DNA of 64,000 nucleotides, from positions 1 through 64,000 of the forward strand of contig DATJJE010000028.1 in assembly GCA_035492455.1 (NCBI GenBank), read 5' to 3'. The DNA comes from Gp6-AA40 sp035492455. Lineage in GTDB: Bacteria; Acidobacteriota; Vicinamibacteria; Vicinamibacterales; UBA2999. Of this stretch, positions 24,716-34,374 are shown one piece after another. Under the pieces are notes generated by a model. That model had not been told where the DNA came from and made no database searches. It saw only the letters and a program-made list of their open reading frames with translations. Position 1 is the stretch's first letter. Every line of letters starts with the position of its first letter. The translations under genes were made by a program, and so were the position numbers.

Positions 24716-27622
24716 TCAGTGTACGGCGCGCGCCAAGCGCTCCGCCGGCGCAAGCGGGAAACGCAGGGTGAAGCGCGTTCCCTGTCCAACGGCGCTGTCA
24801 CAGTCAATCGTGCCGTCATGCTCGCGGACGATCCCGTAGGTGATCGACAGGCCGAGGCCGGTACCCTGGCCGATCGCCTTCGTCGTAAAAAAGGGATCGT
24901 AGATGCGCGCGAGGTATTCGCTCGGGATGCCCGAGCCCGTGTCCGAGACTTCGACGATGGCCTGGCCGCTGTCCGCACGGGTGGCGATCGTCAGCCATCC
25001 ACCCTTTGGCATCGCATCCTTGGCGTTCAGGAACAGATTAAGGAAGACCTGTTGGAGCTTCTGTTCGGTACCAATCACCACGATCGGTTGATCGTGCAGT
25101 TCACGACGGACGGTCACGTGCTGCAGGTGGAATTGATGCTCGAGGAGCGACAGCACATCAGCGACCACGGTGTTTACGTCTACGGCAGAGACCTCGGTGG
25201 AGGCGGCAGGGCCAGGTCGAGAGAGATTCAGCAGACCATTCACGATCTTGGCGGCGCGGAAGGTCTGCCGCTCGATCTTTTCGAGCACTTTCGTTTTTGG
25301 GTCGTCCGGGTCCGCCCCCTCGAGCAGCATCTGCGTAAAGCTCGAGATGCCTGTCAACGGCGTGTTCACCTCGTGCGCCACACCCGCGGCAAGGAGGCCG
25401 ATCGAAGCCATCTTCTCGGAAATCTGCAGCTGCTCTTCAAGCTGCACGCGCCGCGTGACGTCCTCGACGAGAACGATCGTGCCGACCGTCGTCGTGCCGC
25501 TCTCGCTCGAGGCGCGTAGTGGAACGACCGCGGCGTTGACGATCAGCGGCGAGGCACCCTCGGCCCGGCGTTCGAGCTGCAGCCGTGAGAGCGACGTGCC
25601 GTGCGGTGCGTCTCGTCGCGCCGCTCGAAGCGCTTCGACGAAAGGTGCTTCGAACAGCTCGTCGAGCCGCCGCGTCGTCGCCTCGCCTTTCGAGACGCCG
25701 GAGAGCGCCTCCATTGCCGGATTCCACCGCACCACACGATCGTTGAGGTCGAGCACGAGCAGGCCGTCATCGAGCGACTCGATGATGTTTTCGTTGAAGG
25801 CGCGCATGCGATCGAGCTCGAGCGCCTTCACGTGCAACTGCCGGTACAGGCGTGCGTTCTCGAGTGCGGTCGCGATCTGGCCGGCGACGGCGGCCAGAAG
25901 GGTCATGTCCTCGCTGTTGAGAGGCTCACCGGTGTCTTTCCGGCCAACCGCAAGCACGGCGATCGTTCCTTCCTTCGCCATGCACGGAACGAAGTAATAC
26001 AGACCCGTGTCGCGCCAGTACTCGATTTCCTCCACTTGGAACCGAGTCGATCCAATCGGATCGTCGAGCGCAACGGTGTGACCGTCCGCGAGGCGCTCGC
26101 CAATGCCGGACTTCTTCGGAATGGCCGGCGGATGGCTGTCGCCGAATCCCGAGGCGCGCAGTGCTCCCCAGTACGGCGTCGCTTCGTCCTCCAGCATCAA
26201 GGCCATGCGATCGACGAGGAGCGTCTCGACAACGCGCGACACGAGCCGTTCGGAGAGGCGGTGCAGATCCAGGTCGCTGTTGAGATCCCGAGCGAAGCCG
26301 ACGAGCGCGCGGCGGTAGTCGTAGCGATCCCGATAGAACGCCCGGTCGAGCGCGTTCTGAACAGCGCTCTTCACCGGCGGCGCGAGGAGCAGCGCGACGA
26401 GCGTCGCCAAAAACGCGATGGTCCAGCTGTGCTCGTAGTCGCCCTTCAGCCAGACGCGCTGCACGCCCTGCAGCATCGCTGCATAGATGGCCACGATCGC
26501 ACCGAGCGCCGCTGCGTAAACGAGGCCGCGCTTGACGATCACCTCGATGTCCATCAGGCGGTAGCGGACGATCGCGCAGGCGTAGGCGAGCGGAATCAGA
26601 CCGAGCGGAATAGCCGAAAGCTGCATCGGCAACGTGGCATCGACACCGAATGCGAAGGGCAGCCCATAGGCCAGCGCAAATGGCGCGCCGCCGAGCAACG
26701 TCCCCCACGCAATCCATCGAAGCTGGCGCCGTCCCGTAATCGATCGGACTTCCGTCAGCGCGCGTGCGAGCGCCGCAAGGCCAGCGATGAGACATGCGGA
26801 CAGGTAGAAGAACTCGAGACGATCCAACGTCTCGAGCGAGCGAACCGCGGCGTTGGCGCTGCTTGCACCTCGCGCCAGCGTCACCGCGAGCGCAATACCG
26901 AGGATCGCCGCCGGCACGTAGGCCAGGGGAACCACGACGCGGCCGACCGGCCCGGCGGTCCACCGGCGCGCCCGCTCGGGGAAGATGAGCGTGAAGTGCA
27001 GGAACAGCGGCGGCAGCAGCAGCATCGAGACGGCGTCGCCCCAATAAAAGATCCAATCGAGGCGGTCGAGCCGGCCGCTGAACGAAAAGGTAAACACGCC
27101 GAAGAAGGCGACGGCGAGCCAGAAGAAATGCAGGGTCGCCGGGTCACGCGGCCGCCGCAGACGGACAGCGCCGCCGACGAGCAGCGTAAATATGCCGACA
27201 GCGGCAAGGAAGAAGTAGAGGGCGCGCGGGCCGCTCGGAACAGGCGCAATGCGCACGTCGACGACCTCACGCGTGCCGAGGCGCAAGAGCGTGTAACGCG
27301 CGGTCTGACCGTCGACTGCTCCGTGCAACACCTGCTCGATGTCCGAGATCTGCTGCACCGGCCGGTCGTCGATCGCCAGCAGCAGATCGCCGCGCTTGAT
27401 GCCGACAGCCGCCGCAGGCGTGCCGGCCGCGACGTCGGCCGCGACAACGCCCTCTGGCTGCGCCGTCCACAACACTCCGTCCTCGACGGCGTGCCAGGTT
27501 GCGCGCACCGACATGTTGGCGATGCCCAGGCACAACAGCGCGCCGACGACAACGACGGGGAGCCCTGGCCCGCGCCAGGGCGCCGAGCGTAGCGTGTCCG
27601 AGCTTCGTCGAGCGTTTCTCAT
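24716..27622 (-). CDS. multi-domain membrane histidine kinase with PDZ, GAF and PAS domains
   Basis: A 968-residue sensor kinase, inner membrane. Order: first membrane segment (about 20-38), a PDZ-like domain (about 55-125, GTPAAAVGIKRGDLLLAIDD), then about nine further hydrophobic helices (133-417). A GAF-like domain (about 450-592), a PAS domain (about 608-720), HisKA with His750 (VAHEVNTPLTG) and HATPase (N-box NLFLNAKDAMP; DTGSGIP; GTGLGLS) follow. The frame stays open upstream to a TTG at 27718, but ATG at 27622 starts just before the first helix and is preferred. It precedes the sigma54 regulator gene by 18 nt. Confidence 0.93.
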   Translation of the reverse strand: MRNARRSSDTLRSAPWRGPGLPVVVVGALLCLGIANMSVRATWHAVEDGVLWTAQPEGVVAADVAAGTPAAAVGIKRGDLLLAIDDRPVQQISDIEQVLHGAVDGQTARYTLLRLGTREVVDVRIAPVPSGPRALYFFLAAVGIFTLLVGGAVRLRRPRDPATLHFFWLAVAFFGVFTFSFSGRLDRLDWIFYWGDAVSMLLLPPLFLHFTLIFPERARRWTAGPVGRVVVPLAYVPAAILGIALAVTLARGASSANAAVRSLETLDRLEFFYLSACLIAGLAALARALTEVRSITGRRQLRWIAWGTLLGGAPFALAYGLPFAFGVDATLPMQLSAIPLGLIPLAYACAIVRYRLMDIEVIVKRGLVYAAALGAIVAIYAAMLQGVQRVWLKGDYEHSWTIAFLATLVALLLAPPVKSAVQNALDRAFYRDRYDYRRALVGFARDLNSDLDLHRLSERLVSRVVETLLVDRMALMLEDEATPYWGALRASGFGDSHPPAIPKKSGIGERLADGHTVALDDPIGSTRFQVEEIEYWRDTGLYYFVPCMAKEGTIAVLAVGRKDTGEPLNSEDMTLLAAVAGQIATALENARLYRQLHVKALELDRMRAFNENIIESLDDGLLVLDLNDRVVRWNPAMEALSGVSKGEATTRRLDELFEAPFVEALRAARRDAPHGTSLSRLQLERRAEGASPLIVNAAVVPLRASSESGTTTVGTIVLVEDVTRRVQLEEQLQISEKMASIGLLAAGVAHEVNTPLTGISSFTQMLLEGADPDDPKTKVLEKIERQTFRAAKIVNGLLNLSRPGPAASTEVSAVDVNTVVADVLSLLEHQFHLQHVTVRRELHDQPIVVIGTEQKLQQVFLNLFLNAKDAMPKGGWLTIATRADSGQAIVEVSDTGSGIPSEYLARIYDPFFTTKAIGQGTGLGLSITYGIVREHDGTIDCDSAVGQGTRFTLRFPLAPAERLARAVH

Positions 27623-27829
27623 CCTTCGCAGGGTCGGGCGAGCGACACGTCGCCCGGTGCGCGGCAGGGGAGCAAACGATATACCACCGTCAGGCGGATC
27701 TTGCGCGCTATAACTCAATGCAAATCAGTCAGTTAACGAGGATCAAGGATATCAGATGGCCGCCGGATCCAAATACACTCCGGGTGCTATCCAACGAGAT
27801 GAACCGCGGAATCTCTTAGAAAAAATCGC

Positions 27830-29719
27830 CTAGAACCGGACGGTGACGCCGCCGACCACGTGCTTTGGAGGCCGTACAACCTGCAACTCGTCGTAGACCG
27901 ACGAGTCGAGGAGGTCTTCGTGGAAGAGATTCCTGACCGCCACGATCATCTCCCACTGCGCAGACGAAAAGTTCAGAAACGGGAGGGCCTGGCTGACTTC
28001 GACGTCGAAGCGTGACCCAAGCTGCGGCCGCAGCGCCACGGCGTCAGGACGAGTAAAGCCTGAATTGATCTTGTAGATGACGAACACTCTCGTATCGAGC
28101 CGCGGCACCTCGCTTTCAACCGACGTCGTCAGATCGCGCAACTGCTCGAATTGACGGCGAATCATCGAAGGCGACACGAGTGCGACGCTCGCGGTTCCTG
28201 CAGACGGCCGCAGCCACTGAGCATCGGCCTGCGTGTAATCCACCGACGCATGAATACCGTCGGTGACGTCGCGGCTGACGCTGATGCCCCAGCCCCGCGC
28301 ATCCACATCGCCGGCGTTGCCGACATAGTAATGACCGATATTCGTGCCGGCGGTATCCGGCAGCGACACGCCAAACAGCGTCACGAGTTGATCGTTGACC
28401 TGTTGGCGGAAGGCGCGGAAGCCGAGCACCACGCGTTCCGCAACGGGCTGTTCCGCCGCGATCTCCACGTGATTGATCTGCTCCGGCCGGAATCCGAAGC
28501 GCGACGCTGCAGGCGAGAACGTGCGCCCCGGCGGCGACCACATGCCGGTGTTCGGCAGAAGGAACTCCTCTGCGCCGGGGGCGATCTCGCGGCGCGACAC
28601 GGTACCACGAAGACGCAACGTTCCGCGCGGCAGAGGCGCTACGGTGACGCTCGCCTTCGGACTGAAGAGCGTTTCGTGCGCGAGGTAGTCGTAGCGCGCG
28701 TAGCGAGCGCCGTAACTCACGTCAACGCGCGGTGCCAGCGTCCAGCGATCGAACGCGTACATTTCGCCGGCATTGCGGTGGCCATCGGCCATTGCCGCGA
28801 GCGCATCGGCGTTGCCGCCGAAGTAGCGCTGCATCGCGTAAGACATGCCGGCGCGATAGTTGTGCGCCGAACCTACCGGCTGCCATGAATACGACCCGGC
28901 CACGATCCACGACGACAGATCACCTTGTGTCGTTCCGCCCCGCACGTCCCACTTGCCAGTCGCGGTCGGCGCGGTGAGCGACACGAAGGCGACGCTGTTC
29001 GGAATGCCGTTCTGCAGTGTGAACAGGCTCTGCGGAGTGTCGAACGACGTACTCGTCAGAAGGTTGATCTGACCGTTGAACGGCAGCGTTGAGATGAAAT
29101 CCGATGCAAAGCGAACCGGGTTGCCGACCGCCCGGGCCAACCCTGCCAGCGACCCTTCGATGAACGACGGCTGGTCATCCGCCGGCAACACCGCGGTGTT
29201 CACGTTCTTGAGGACACTGCGCCGCAAATGGCGCAGGCGCCATGCGAGCTCGCTGTGATCCTCGACGTCCGATCCTTCTTCGCTCGTCGCCTCACCGTCG
29301 TCGGCAGGCGCGAGCCCCGCCTGCAGCACCTGCTGATCGGGCTTGCCCGTCACCTTTGTCAGAGTGATCGAGACGTCGCGCGGCGACGTTGTCATCTGGA
29401 CGATGCGAGCACGGGCCGGCGCGTAGCCTTGCAGGTGGGCGCGAACGAGATAGGGACCGGCGGGCAGATCGCGCAGAACGAACCGGCCGTCCCTGTCGGA
29501 CACCGCGAATGCGCTGGTACCCCCGAGCGCGGAAATCACGACGCCGGCGAGCGGCTGCGCGCGATCATCGAGGACCGTTCCGCGCAGTTCGGCGATGGTC
29601 AGTGAGACCAGCTGCGGGACTGCTGAGACTGCGGGGCGAGGCGCGACTTGGGCGACGGAAACGGCGGGACTGATGAGTCCCGCCAGCACTGCCAGTAACG
29701 CCGGGAGGCGCACCCTCAC
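27830..29719 (-). CDS. outer-membrane beta-barrel protein with N-terminal carboxypeptidase-regulatory-like domain
   Basis: A 629-residue exported protein. A signal peptide (about 1-23) is followed by a CarboxypepD_reg-like beta domain (about 45-115, ELRGTVLDDRAQPLAGVVIS), as in many acidobacterial TonB-dependent receptors. The remainder reads as alternating beta strands, ending in F, as expected for a BAM substrate. A recognisable plug domain is missing and the chain is shorter than typical receptors, so it may be a plugless barrel. GTG is taken as the start, with AAAGG seven nt upstream. A REP-like palindrome lies in the signal-peptide codons. Confidence 0.78.
   Translation of the reverse strand: MRVRLPALLAVLAGLISPAVSVAQVAPRPAVSAVPQLVSLTIAELRGTVLDDRAQPLAGVVISALGGTSAFAVSDRDGRFVLRDLPAGPYLVRAHLQGYAPARARIVQMTTSPRDVSITLTKVTGKPDQQVLQAGLAPADDGEATSEEGSDVEDHSELAWRLRHLRRSVLKNVNTAVLPADDQPSFIEGSLAGLARAVGNPVRFASDFISTLPFNGQINLLTSTSFDTPQSLFTLQNGIPNSVAFVSLTAPTATGKWDVRGGTTQGDLSSWIVAGSYSWQPVGSAHNYRAGMSYAMQRYFGGNADALAAMADGHRNAGEMYAFDRWTLAPRVDVSYGARYARYDYLAHETLFSPKASVTVAPLPRGTLRLRGTVSRREIAPGAEEFLLPNTGMWSPPGRTFSPAASRFGFRPEQINHVEIAAEQPVAERVVLGFRAFRQQVNDQLVTLFGVSLPDTAGTNIGHYYVGNAGDVDARGWGISVSRDVTDGIHASVDYTQADAQWLRPSAGTASVALVSPSMIRRQFEQLRDLTTSVESEVPRLDTRVFVIYKINSGFTRPDAVALRPQLGSRFDVEVSQALPFLNFSSAQWEMIVAVRNLFHEDLLDSSVYDELQVVRPPKHVVGGVTVRF
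29663..29684. repeat. REP-like palindrome in the signal-peptide region of the 27830-29719 gene
   Basis: Nine-nt arms (GGCGGGACT and AGTCCCGCC) are perfectly complementary around a 4-nt loop. On the minus strand it shares the core CGGGACTCAT with the REP copies flanking the transposase at 3701-4327. It encodes LISP and neighbouring residues of the signal-peptide end. Confidence 0.6.
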
Positions 29720-29739
29720 ATCTTACGCCTTTGCCGTGA

Positions 29740-30771
29740 CTACGACGCCATCACCGTGAAATTAACGTTTTGCGTCACGGTTTTCCCCGACGGCTTGTCG
29801 GTGATCTTGATTTCCAGCCTGTAATCGCCAGGCGCGAAGCTGAGCAGAGGCACTTCGAGGAAATTCGGAACACCCTGCGCCGCCGTGTACGGCGTGCTGG
29901 CGTTGATGGCCTGGGGCTGGGTCTTATTGAAGAACTTCTCGGTGCCGTCGGCGCTCTTCGTGTTGAAGCTGTTCTCAATCGTGAGATCCGGTTTGCCGGC
30001 GGCATCGCCCGTCGCGCCGTACACCCAATAGACGACGCTCAGCGTGTCCGTCTTCTTGTACTTGCCGTCTTTCGACGGAACGATCTGCATCTGGCCGAAG
30101 ATGTAGGGATCGTTATCCGCGGTTTGACCGGCTGGTGCGGGCTGAATGCCGCTCGACAGCAGCATGCTGCTGGTCGCCAGACCAGCCACATTGAAGTCGG
30201 GAACGGTAAGGTCCTTCTTCAACAGACCCACGCGAGGCGTGTAGTTCTTGTCGACCTTCTCGACAGTGCCCTTGTCTTTGATCGCTAGGTAGACATCGTA
30301 ATCGCCAGGCTTCACCTGCAGGTAGCGCGCGAGCTTGCCGTCACCATTCAGTGCGAGAAAGTCGAATTTCTCGAACGCCGGCATCGGACCCGCAGCCTTG
30401 TTGTCCTTGCCTTTTGCAGGTGCCGCAGCGGCGGCAGCACCCTTCGGAAATGCCGCAAGGTAGACGGCAGCGTTGGGTGCGCTGAGCTTGCTCTTGTCAA
30501 TCGTGACGGTGAACGGAACGTAAGTCGTACCATCCGGCGCGCGGAAGAAGTGATTGGACTCCCACGTCACCGCGATGTCCGCGGCCGCTGCAGGCCGTCC
30601 CGCGGCGGCGTTATCGACCACCATGGTGAGAGTGTCGAAGTCGACCTGCTCCGCCTTGCTGCGCTTGACCTCTTTCTTGTTGTCGTCCTTGTTCTGCGCA
30701 AGCAACGCCGAGGTGCCGGCACTCACGGTCAACGCAACACAGAGAGCAACGATGCCTCTCATCTTCTTCAT
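29740..30771 (-). CDS. secreted protein of unknown function
   Basis: A 343-residue exported protein with a clear signal peptide (MKKMRGIVALCVAL to about residue 25, LLAQN), followed by a Lys-rich segment. The C-terminal half (APGDYRLEIKITDKPSGK) looks like an Ig-like or beta-sandwich domain of the type found at the end of acidobacterial GWxTD/VWFA-like proteins. There is an Ala/Lys low-complexity linker near residue 115. I do not recognise a functional family. The ribosome site GGGAGAGAGG is just upstream of ATG, and a strong promoter precedes it. It is 20 nt upstream of the barrel gene, so the two are likely co-transcribed. Confidence 0.8.
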   Translation of the reverse strand: MKKMRGIVALCVALTVSAGTSALLAQNKDDNKKEVKRSKAEQVDFDTLTMVVDNAAAGRPAAAADIAVTWESNHFFRAPDGTTYVPFTVTIDKSKLSAPNAAVYLAAFPKGAAAAAAPAKGKDNKAAGPMPAFEKFDFLALNGDGKLARYLQVKPGDYDVYLAIKDKGTVEKVDKNYTPRVGLLKKDLTVPDFNVAGLATSSMLLSSGIQPAPAGQTADNDPYIFGQMQIVPSKDGKYKKTDTLSVVYWVYGATGDAAGKPDLTIENSFNTKSADGTEKFFNKTQPQAINASTPYTAAQGVPNFLEVPLLSFAPGDYRLEIKITDKPSGKTVTQNVNFTVMAS

Positions 30772-30847
30772 GCCTCTCTCTCCCGTGGACGGGGACTAAC
30801 GAACAGCTGATAGGCTGTCGCAAAACCGGGGGAAACCGAATCCACCG

Positions 30848-30877
30848 ATTTTAGGGATCCGGTACCGCGTAAGTCAA
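30848..30877 (-). promoter_or_regulatory. sigma70-type promoter of the secreted-protein gene
   Basis: Minus strand: TTGACT (30877-30872), 18-nt spacer, TAAAAT (30853-30848). Transcription would start about 70 nt before the ATG at 30771. Confidence 0.7.
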
Positions 30878-30918
30878 ACAATCATCATGCTAATATCGCT
30901 GCCCCCGCAGCACGGCCC

Positions 30919-32208
30919 ATGGAACTCGACGATATCCTGGTAATCCTCCTCGCCGGCGGCGTCGGAGAGCGCCTGTACCCCCTCACCAAAGAACGCGCGA
31001 AACCCGCCGTCTACTTCGGCGGGCCCTACCGGATCATCGATTTCACTCTGAGCAACTGCATCAACTCGGGACTCCGGCACATCTACATCGCGACCCAGTA
31101 CAAGTCGTTGTCGCTGAATCGCCATATCCGCATGGGCTGGAACGTGGTGTCAGAGGAGCTGGGAGAGTTCATCGAGATTCTGCCGCCGCAGAAACGAGTC
31201 GGCGAGCACTGGTACCTCGGCACTGCCGATGCGGTGTACCAGAACCTGTACTCGATTACGCGCGAGGCGGCGAGCCACATCATCGTGCTGTCCGGCGATC
31301 ACGTCTACAAGATGGACTACGCCAAGATGCTGCGGTTCCATCAGGAGAGCAACGCCGACGCGACCATCGCCACCATCGAGGTGCCCGTGTCCGAAGCGTC
31401 GCGCTTCGGCATTGTCAGCATCGACGAATCGGCGCGCGTGATCAGTTTCGACGAGAAGCCGCAGCGGGCCAATCCCGCGCCCGGTTCGCCCGACACGGCG
31501 CTGGCATCGATGGGCATCTACATCTTCCGCGCCGACGTCCTCGAGCGCGCCCTCGAAGAGGACGCGGCGCGGCCTGACAGCCAGCACGACTTCGGCAAGA
31601 ACATCATCCCGTCGTTGATTCAATCCTCGCCGGTGTACTCGTATCGCTTCTACGACGAAAACAAGAAGTCGGCGAAGTACTGGCGCGACATCGGAACGCT
31701 CGATGCGTATTTCGAAGCGAGCATGGACCTGTGTCAGGTGAATCCGGAGTTCAATCTCTACGATCCGGAATGGCCGCTGCGCACCTATCAGCCGCAAGCG
31801 CCACCGGCGAAATTCGTGTTCGCCGCGGAAGGAAAGCGCTGCGGCCAGGCGCTCGACTCGATTATTTCCGGCGGCTGCATCATTTCCGGCAGCCGTGTCA
31901 CCGGCAGCATCCTCTGTCCGAATGTGCGCGTGCACAGCTTTTGCGACATCGATCAATCGATCCTGATGCCCGGCGTCCGCGTCGGCCGCCACGCACGGCT
32001 GCGCCGGACCATCATCGACCGCGACGTGCTGATTCCCCGCGGCGCGCTCATCGGATATAACTCGGAGGAGGATCGGCGTCGTCACACCGTCACCGAAGGC
32101 GGGGTCGTCGTGGTGACGGCTGAGGACGAGCCGCTCATCGGACCGATCACCGAGGAGGCGCTGCGCGCGGAGGCGGAAGCGGATCGCGGCGGCGCGGCAC
32201 AAGCGTAG
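30919..32208 (+). CDS. glgC: glucose-1-phosphate adenylyltransferase
   Basis: Makes ADP-glucose from ATP and glucose-1-phosphate, the committed step of bacterial glycogen synthesis. The 429-residue product has the nucleotide-binding opening LLAGGVGERLYPLT, RAKPAVYFGGPYRIIDFTLSNCINSG, the ligand loop FDEKPQ and a left-handed beta-helix C-terminal part. The usual GGRGTRL appears here as GGVGERL, a local variant. It is the first gene of a glgC-eno-gpmA series. A TAATAT box at 30891-30896 might serve as its -10, without a clear -35. Confidence 0.95.
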   Translation: MELDDILVILLAGGVGERLYPLTKERAKPAVYFGGPYRIIDFTLSNCINSGLRHIYIATQYKSLSLNRHIRMGWNVVSEELGEFIEILPPQKRVGEHWYLGTADAVYQNLYSITREAASHIIVLSGDHVYKMDYAKMLRFHQESNADATIATIEVPVSEASRFGIVSIDESARVISFDEKPQRANPAPGSPDTALASMGIYIFRADVLERALEEDAARPDSQHDFGKNIIPSLIQSSPVYSYRFYDENKKSAKYWRDIGTLDAYFEASMDLCQVNPEFNLYDPEWPLRTYQPQAPPAKFVFAAEGKRCGQALDSIISGGCIISGSRVTGSILCPNVRVHSFCDIDQSILMPGVRVGRHARLRRTIIDRDVLIPRGALIGYNSEEDRRRHTVTEGGVVVVTAEDEPLIGPITEEALRAEAEADRGGAAQA

Positions 32209-32246
32209 TCTCCGGTCCGGGATGAACCGCTCGAGAGCACAAAGCG

Positions 32247-33551
32247 ATGACGATTACGAACATTCGCGCGCGTGAAATACTCGACTCACGCGGCAATCCG
32301 ACGGTCGAAGTTGACGTGACGGCAGGCAGCGCGTTCGGCCGCGCCGCGGTGCCGTCGGGGGCATCCACAGGCGAACGCGAAGCGCTCGAGCTTCGCGACG
32401 GTGACAAGAGTCGCTACCTGGGCAAGGGCGTACGCAAGGCGGTCGACAACGTCAATGGCGAGCTTGCGAAGGCGCTCGTCGGCATGGATCTCAATCAACG
32501 CGCGCTCGACGAGAAGATGATCGCGCTCGACGGCACGCCGACGAAAAGCCGACTCGGAGCGAACGCGCTGCTCGGCGTTTCGATGGCCGCAGCGAAGGCT
32601 GCGGCAGCCGCCGCGGGTCGGCCGCTTTATGCCCACATCGCGCAGCTCGCCGGGCGCACGGGCAGCGATTACACGTTGCCGGTGCCGATGATGAACATCC
32701 TCAACGGCGGCGCGCACGCCGACAGCAGCGTCGATCTCCAGGAGTTCATGGTCATGCCGGTCGGATTCCCGACGTTCAGCGAAGCATTGCGCGCCGGCGT
32801 CGAAATCTTTCACGCGCTGCGCGGCATTCTGAAGAGCGCCGGCCACTCGACAGGCGTTGGAGACGAAGGCGGGTTCGCACCGAATCTGAAATCGAATCGC
32901 GAAGCGCTCGACGTCGTGCTGGAGGCGATATCGAAGGCCGGCTATGCGGCAGGCGAGAACGTATTCATTGCGCTGGACGTCGCCTCGAGCGAGCTCTGGG
33001 ACAACGGCAAGTACGTGTTCAAGAAATCGGGCGAGCCGACGCGCACGTCCGGAGAGATGATCGAGCTCTGGGCCGATTGGGTGAGCCAGTACCCAATCAT
33101 CTCCATCGAAGACGGTCTCGCCGAAGGCGACTGGGAAGGATGGAAGGCACTGACAAAAGCGCTCGGCGACACGGTGCAGCTGGTTGGCGACGATGTGTTC
33201 GTTACCAACCCCGCAATTCTCAAACAGGGAATAGCGGACAGGGTGGGCAACGCGCTGCTGGTGAAGCTGAATCAGATCGGTACCGTCACCGAAACGCTCG
33301 ATGCGATCTCGATGGCGCGCAAGGCGGGCTACGGGACGATCATTTCGCATCGCTCCGGGGAAACCGAGGATGCAACGATTGCCGATCTCGCGGCCGGCAC
33401 GTCCGCCGGACAGATCAAGACCGGCTCGGCAAGCCGCAGCGATCGTATTGCGAAGTACAACCAATTGCTGCGGATTGAAGAAGAGTTGGGGCCGTCAGCA
33501 AAGTTTGCGGGCCGGTCGGCAATCCGCCAGCTTGCAGTGAGGTCCGCCTAA
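32247..33551 (+). CDS. eno: enolase
   Basis: Converts 2-phosphoglycerate to phosphoenolpyruvate in glycolysis. The 434-residue product has the opening REILDSRGNPTVEVDV, the SGASTGEREA loop, GDEGGFAP, SIEDGLAEGDWEGW and the terminal SHRSGETED motif, with all catalytic residues in place. It is 38 nt after glgC and 57 nt before gpmA, forming a small carbon-metabolism unit. Confidence 0.98.
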   Translation: MTITNIRAREILDSRGNPTVEVDVTAGSAFGRAAVPSGASTGEREALELRDGDKSRYLGKGVRKAVDNVNGELAKALVGMDLNQRALDEKMIALDGTPTKSRLGANALLGVSMAAAKAAAAAAGRPLYAHIAQLAGRTGSDYTLPVPMMNILNGGAHADSSVDLQEFMVMPVGFPTFSEALRAGVEIFHALRGILKSAGHSTGVGDEGGFAPNLKSNREALDVVLEAISKAGYAAGENVFIALDVASSELWDNGKYVFKKSGEPTRTSGEMIELWADWVSQYPIISIEDGLAEGDWEGWKALTKALGDTVQLVGDDVFVTNPAILKQGIADRVGNALLVKLNQIGTVTETLDAISMARKAGYGTIISHRSGETEDATIADLAAGTSAGQIKTGSASRSDRIAKYNQLLRIEEELGPSAKFAGRSAIRQLAVRSA

Positions 33552-33597
33552 AGGCGCCCACCATCGATTACCGGTGGCGCCCGCCTTCAGCCGGACC
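33541..33597 (+). terminator. nested hairpin between eno and gpmA
   Basis: Three complementary pairs nest: GGTCCG (33541) with CGGACC (33592), AAGGCG (33551) with CGCCTT (33582), and CCACC (33558) with GGTGG (33573). There is no T-run, so it may attenuate, protect the 3' end, or only be structural. Confidence 0.45.
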
Positions 33598-33608
33598 AAA
33601 GGGTCTAT

Positions 33609-34355
33609 ATGCACCGACTCGTTCTACTCCGCCACGGCGAAAGCGTGTGGAATCAGGAAAACCGGTTCACCGGCTGGACCGATGTCGATCTGAACGACAA
33701 GGGTCGGGCCGAGGCAAAGGAAGCCGGCCGGTTGATGCTCGCCGAGAAGTTCGAGTTCGACGTCGCGCACACGTCCGTCCTCAAACGCGCAATCCGGACG
33801 ATGTGGATGGCGCTCGACGAAATGGACCTGCTCTGGATTCCCGTTCACAAATCGTGGCGGCTGAACGAGCGGCATTACGGCGCGCTGCAGGGCCTCAACA
33901 AGGCCGAAACCGCGGCGAAGCACGGTGAGGAACAGGTGAAGATCTGGCGGCGCAGCTACGACATCCCGCCACCGGCGCTGACGCCCGACGATCCGCGACA
34001 TCCGTCGCGCGATCGCCGCTATGCGTCCCTGTCGCGCTCAGAGCTGCCTCTGACTGAATCGCTCAAGGAGACGGTCGCGCGCTTTCTGCCGTACTGGCAC
34101 GAATCGATCGCTCCGGATATCAAAGCCGGAAAGCGCGTGTTGATCGCCGCTCACGGCAACAGCCTGCGTGCGCTCGTGAAGTATCTCGACAACGTCTCCG
34201 AGAAAGACATCCTCGAATTGAACATCCCGACGGGGATCCCGTTGGTGTATCTACTGAATGAGGATTTGAAGCCGCTGCAGAAGTTTTATCTGGGAGATCA
34301 GGAAGCGGTGGCGGCGAAAATGGCGGCCGTTGCGAATCAGGGCAAGGCGCGCTGA
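33609..34355 (+). CDS. gpmA: 2,3-bisphosphoglycerate-dependent phosphoglycerate mutase
   Basis: Interconverts 3- and 2-phosphoglycerate, the step before enolase. The 248-residue product has the phospho-histidine motif LRHGESVWNQENRFTGWTDVDL, ERHYGALQGLNK and the second catalytic His in AHGNSLRALVK. The length is usual for the family. Its stop codon sits in the loop of a terminator-like hairpin. Confidence 0.97.
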   Translation: MHRLVLLRHGESVWNQENRFTGWTDVDLNDKGRAEAKEAGRLMLAEKFEFDVAHTSVLKRAIRTMWMALDEMDLLWIPVHKSWRLNERHYGALQGLNKAETAAKHGEEQVKIWRRSYDIPPPALTPDDPRHPSRDRRYASLSRSELPLTESLKETVARFLPYWHESIAPDIKAGKRVLIAAHGNSLRALVKYLDNVSEKDILELNIPTGIPLVYLLNEDLKPLQKFYLGDQEAVAAKMAAVANQGKAR

Positions 34356-34366
34356 GCGCCCTGCCC
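34340..34366. terminator. hairpin at the gpmA / small-gene convergent junction
   Basis: Arms GGGCAAGGCGC and GCGCCCTGCCC pair at 10 of 11 positions around a 5-nt loop containing the gpmA stop. The U-run is poor (CTTAATAAT), so it could act weakly in both directions. Confidence 0.5.
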
Positions 34367-34374
34367 CTTAATAA

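Noticed and set aside
25601..27592. Long open frame on the plus strand opposite the histidine kinase gene.
   Set aside because: Arg/Glu/Ala-biased antisense shadow with no motif; the kinase is on the minus strand.
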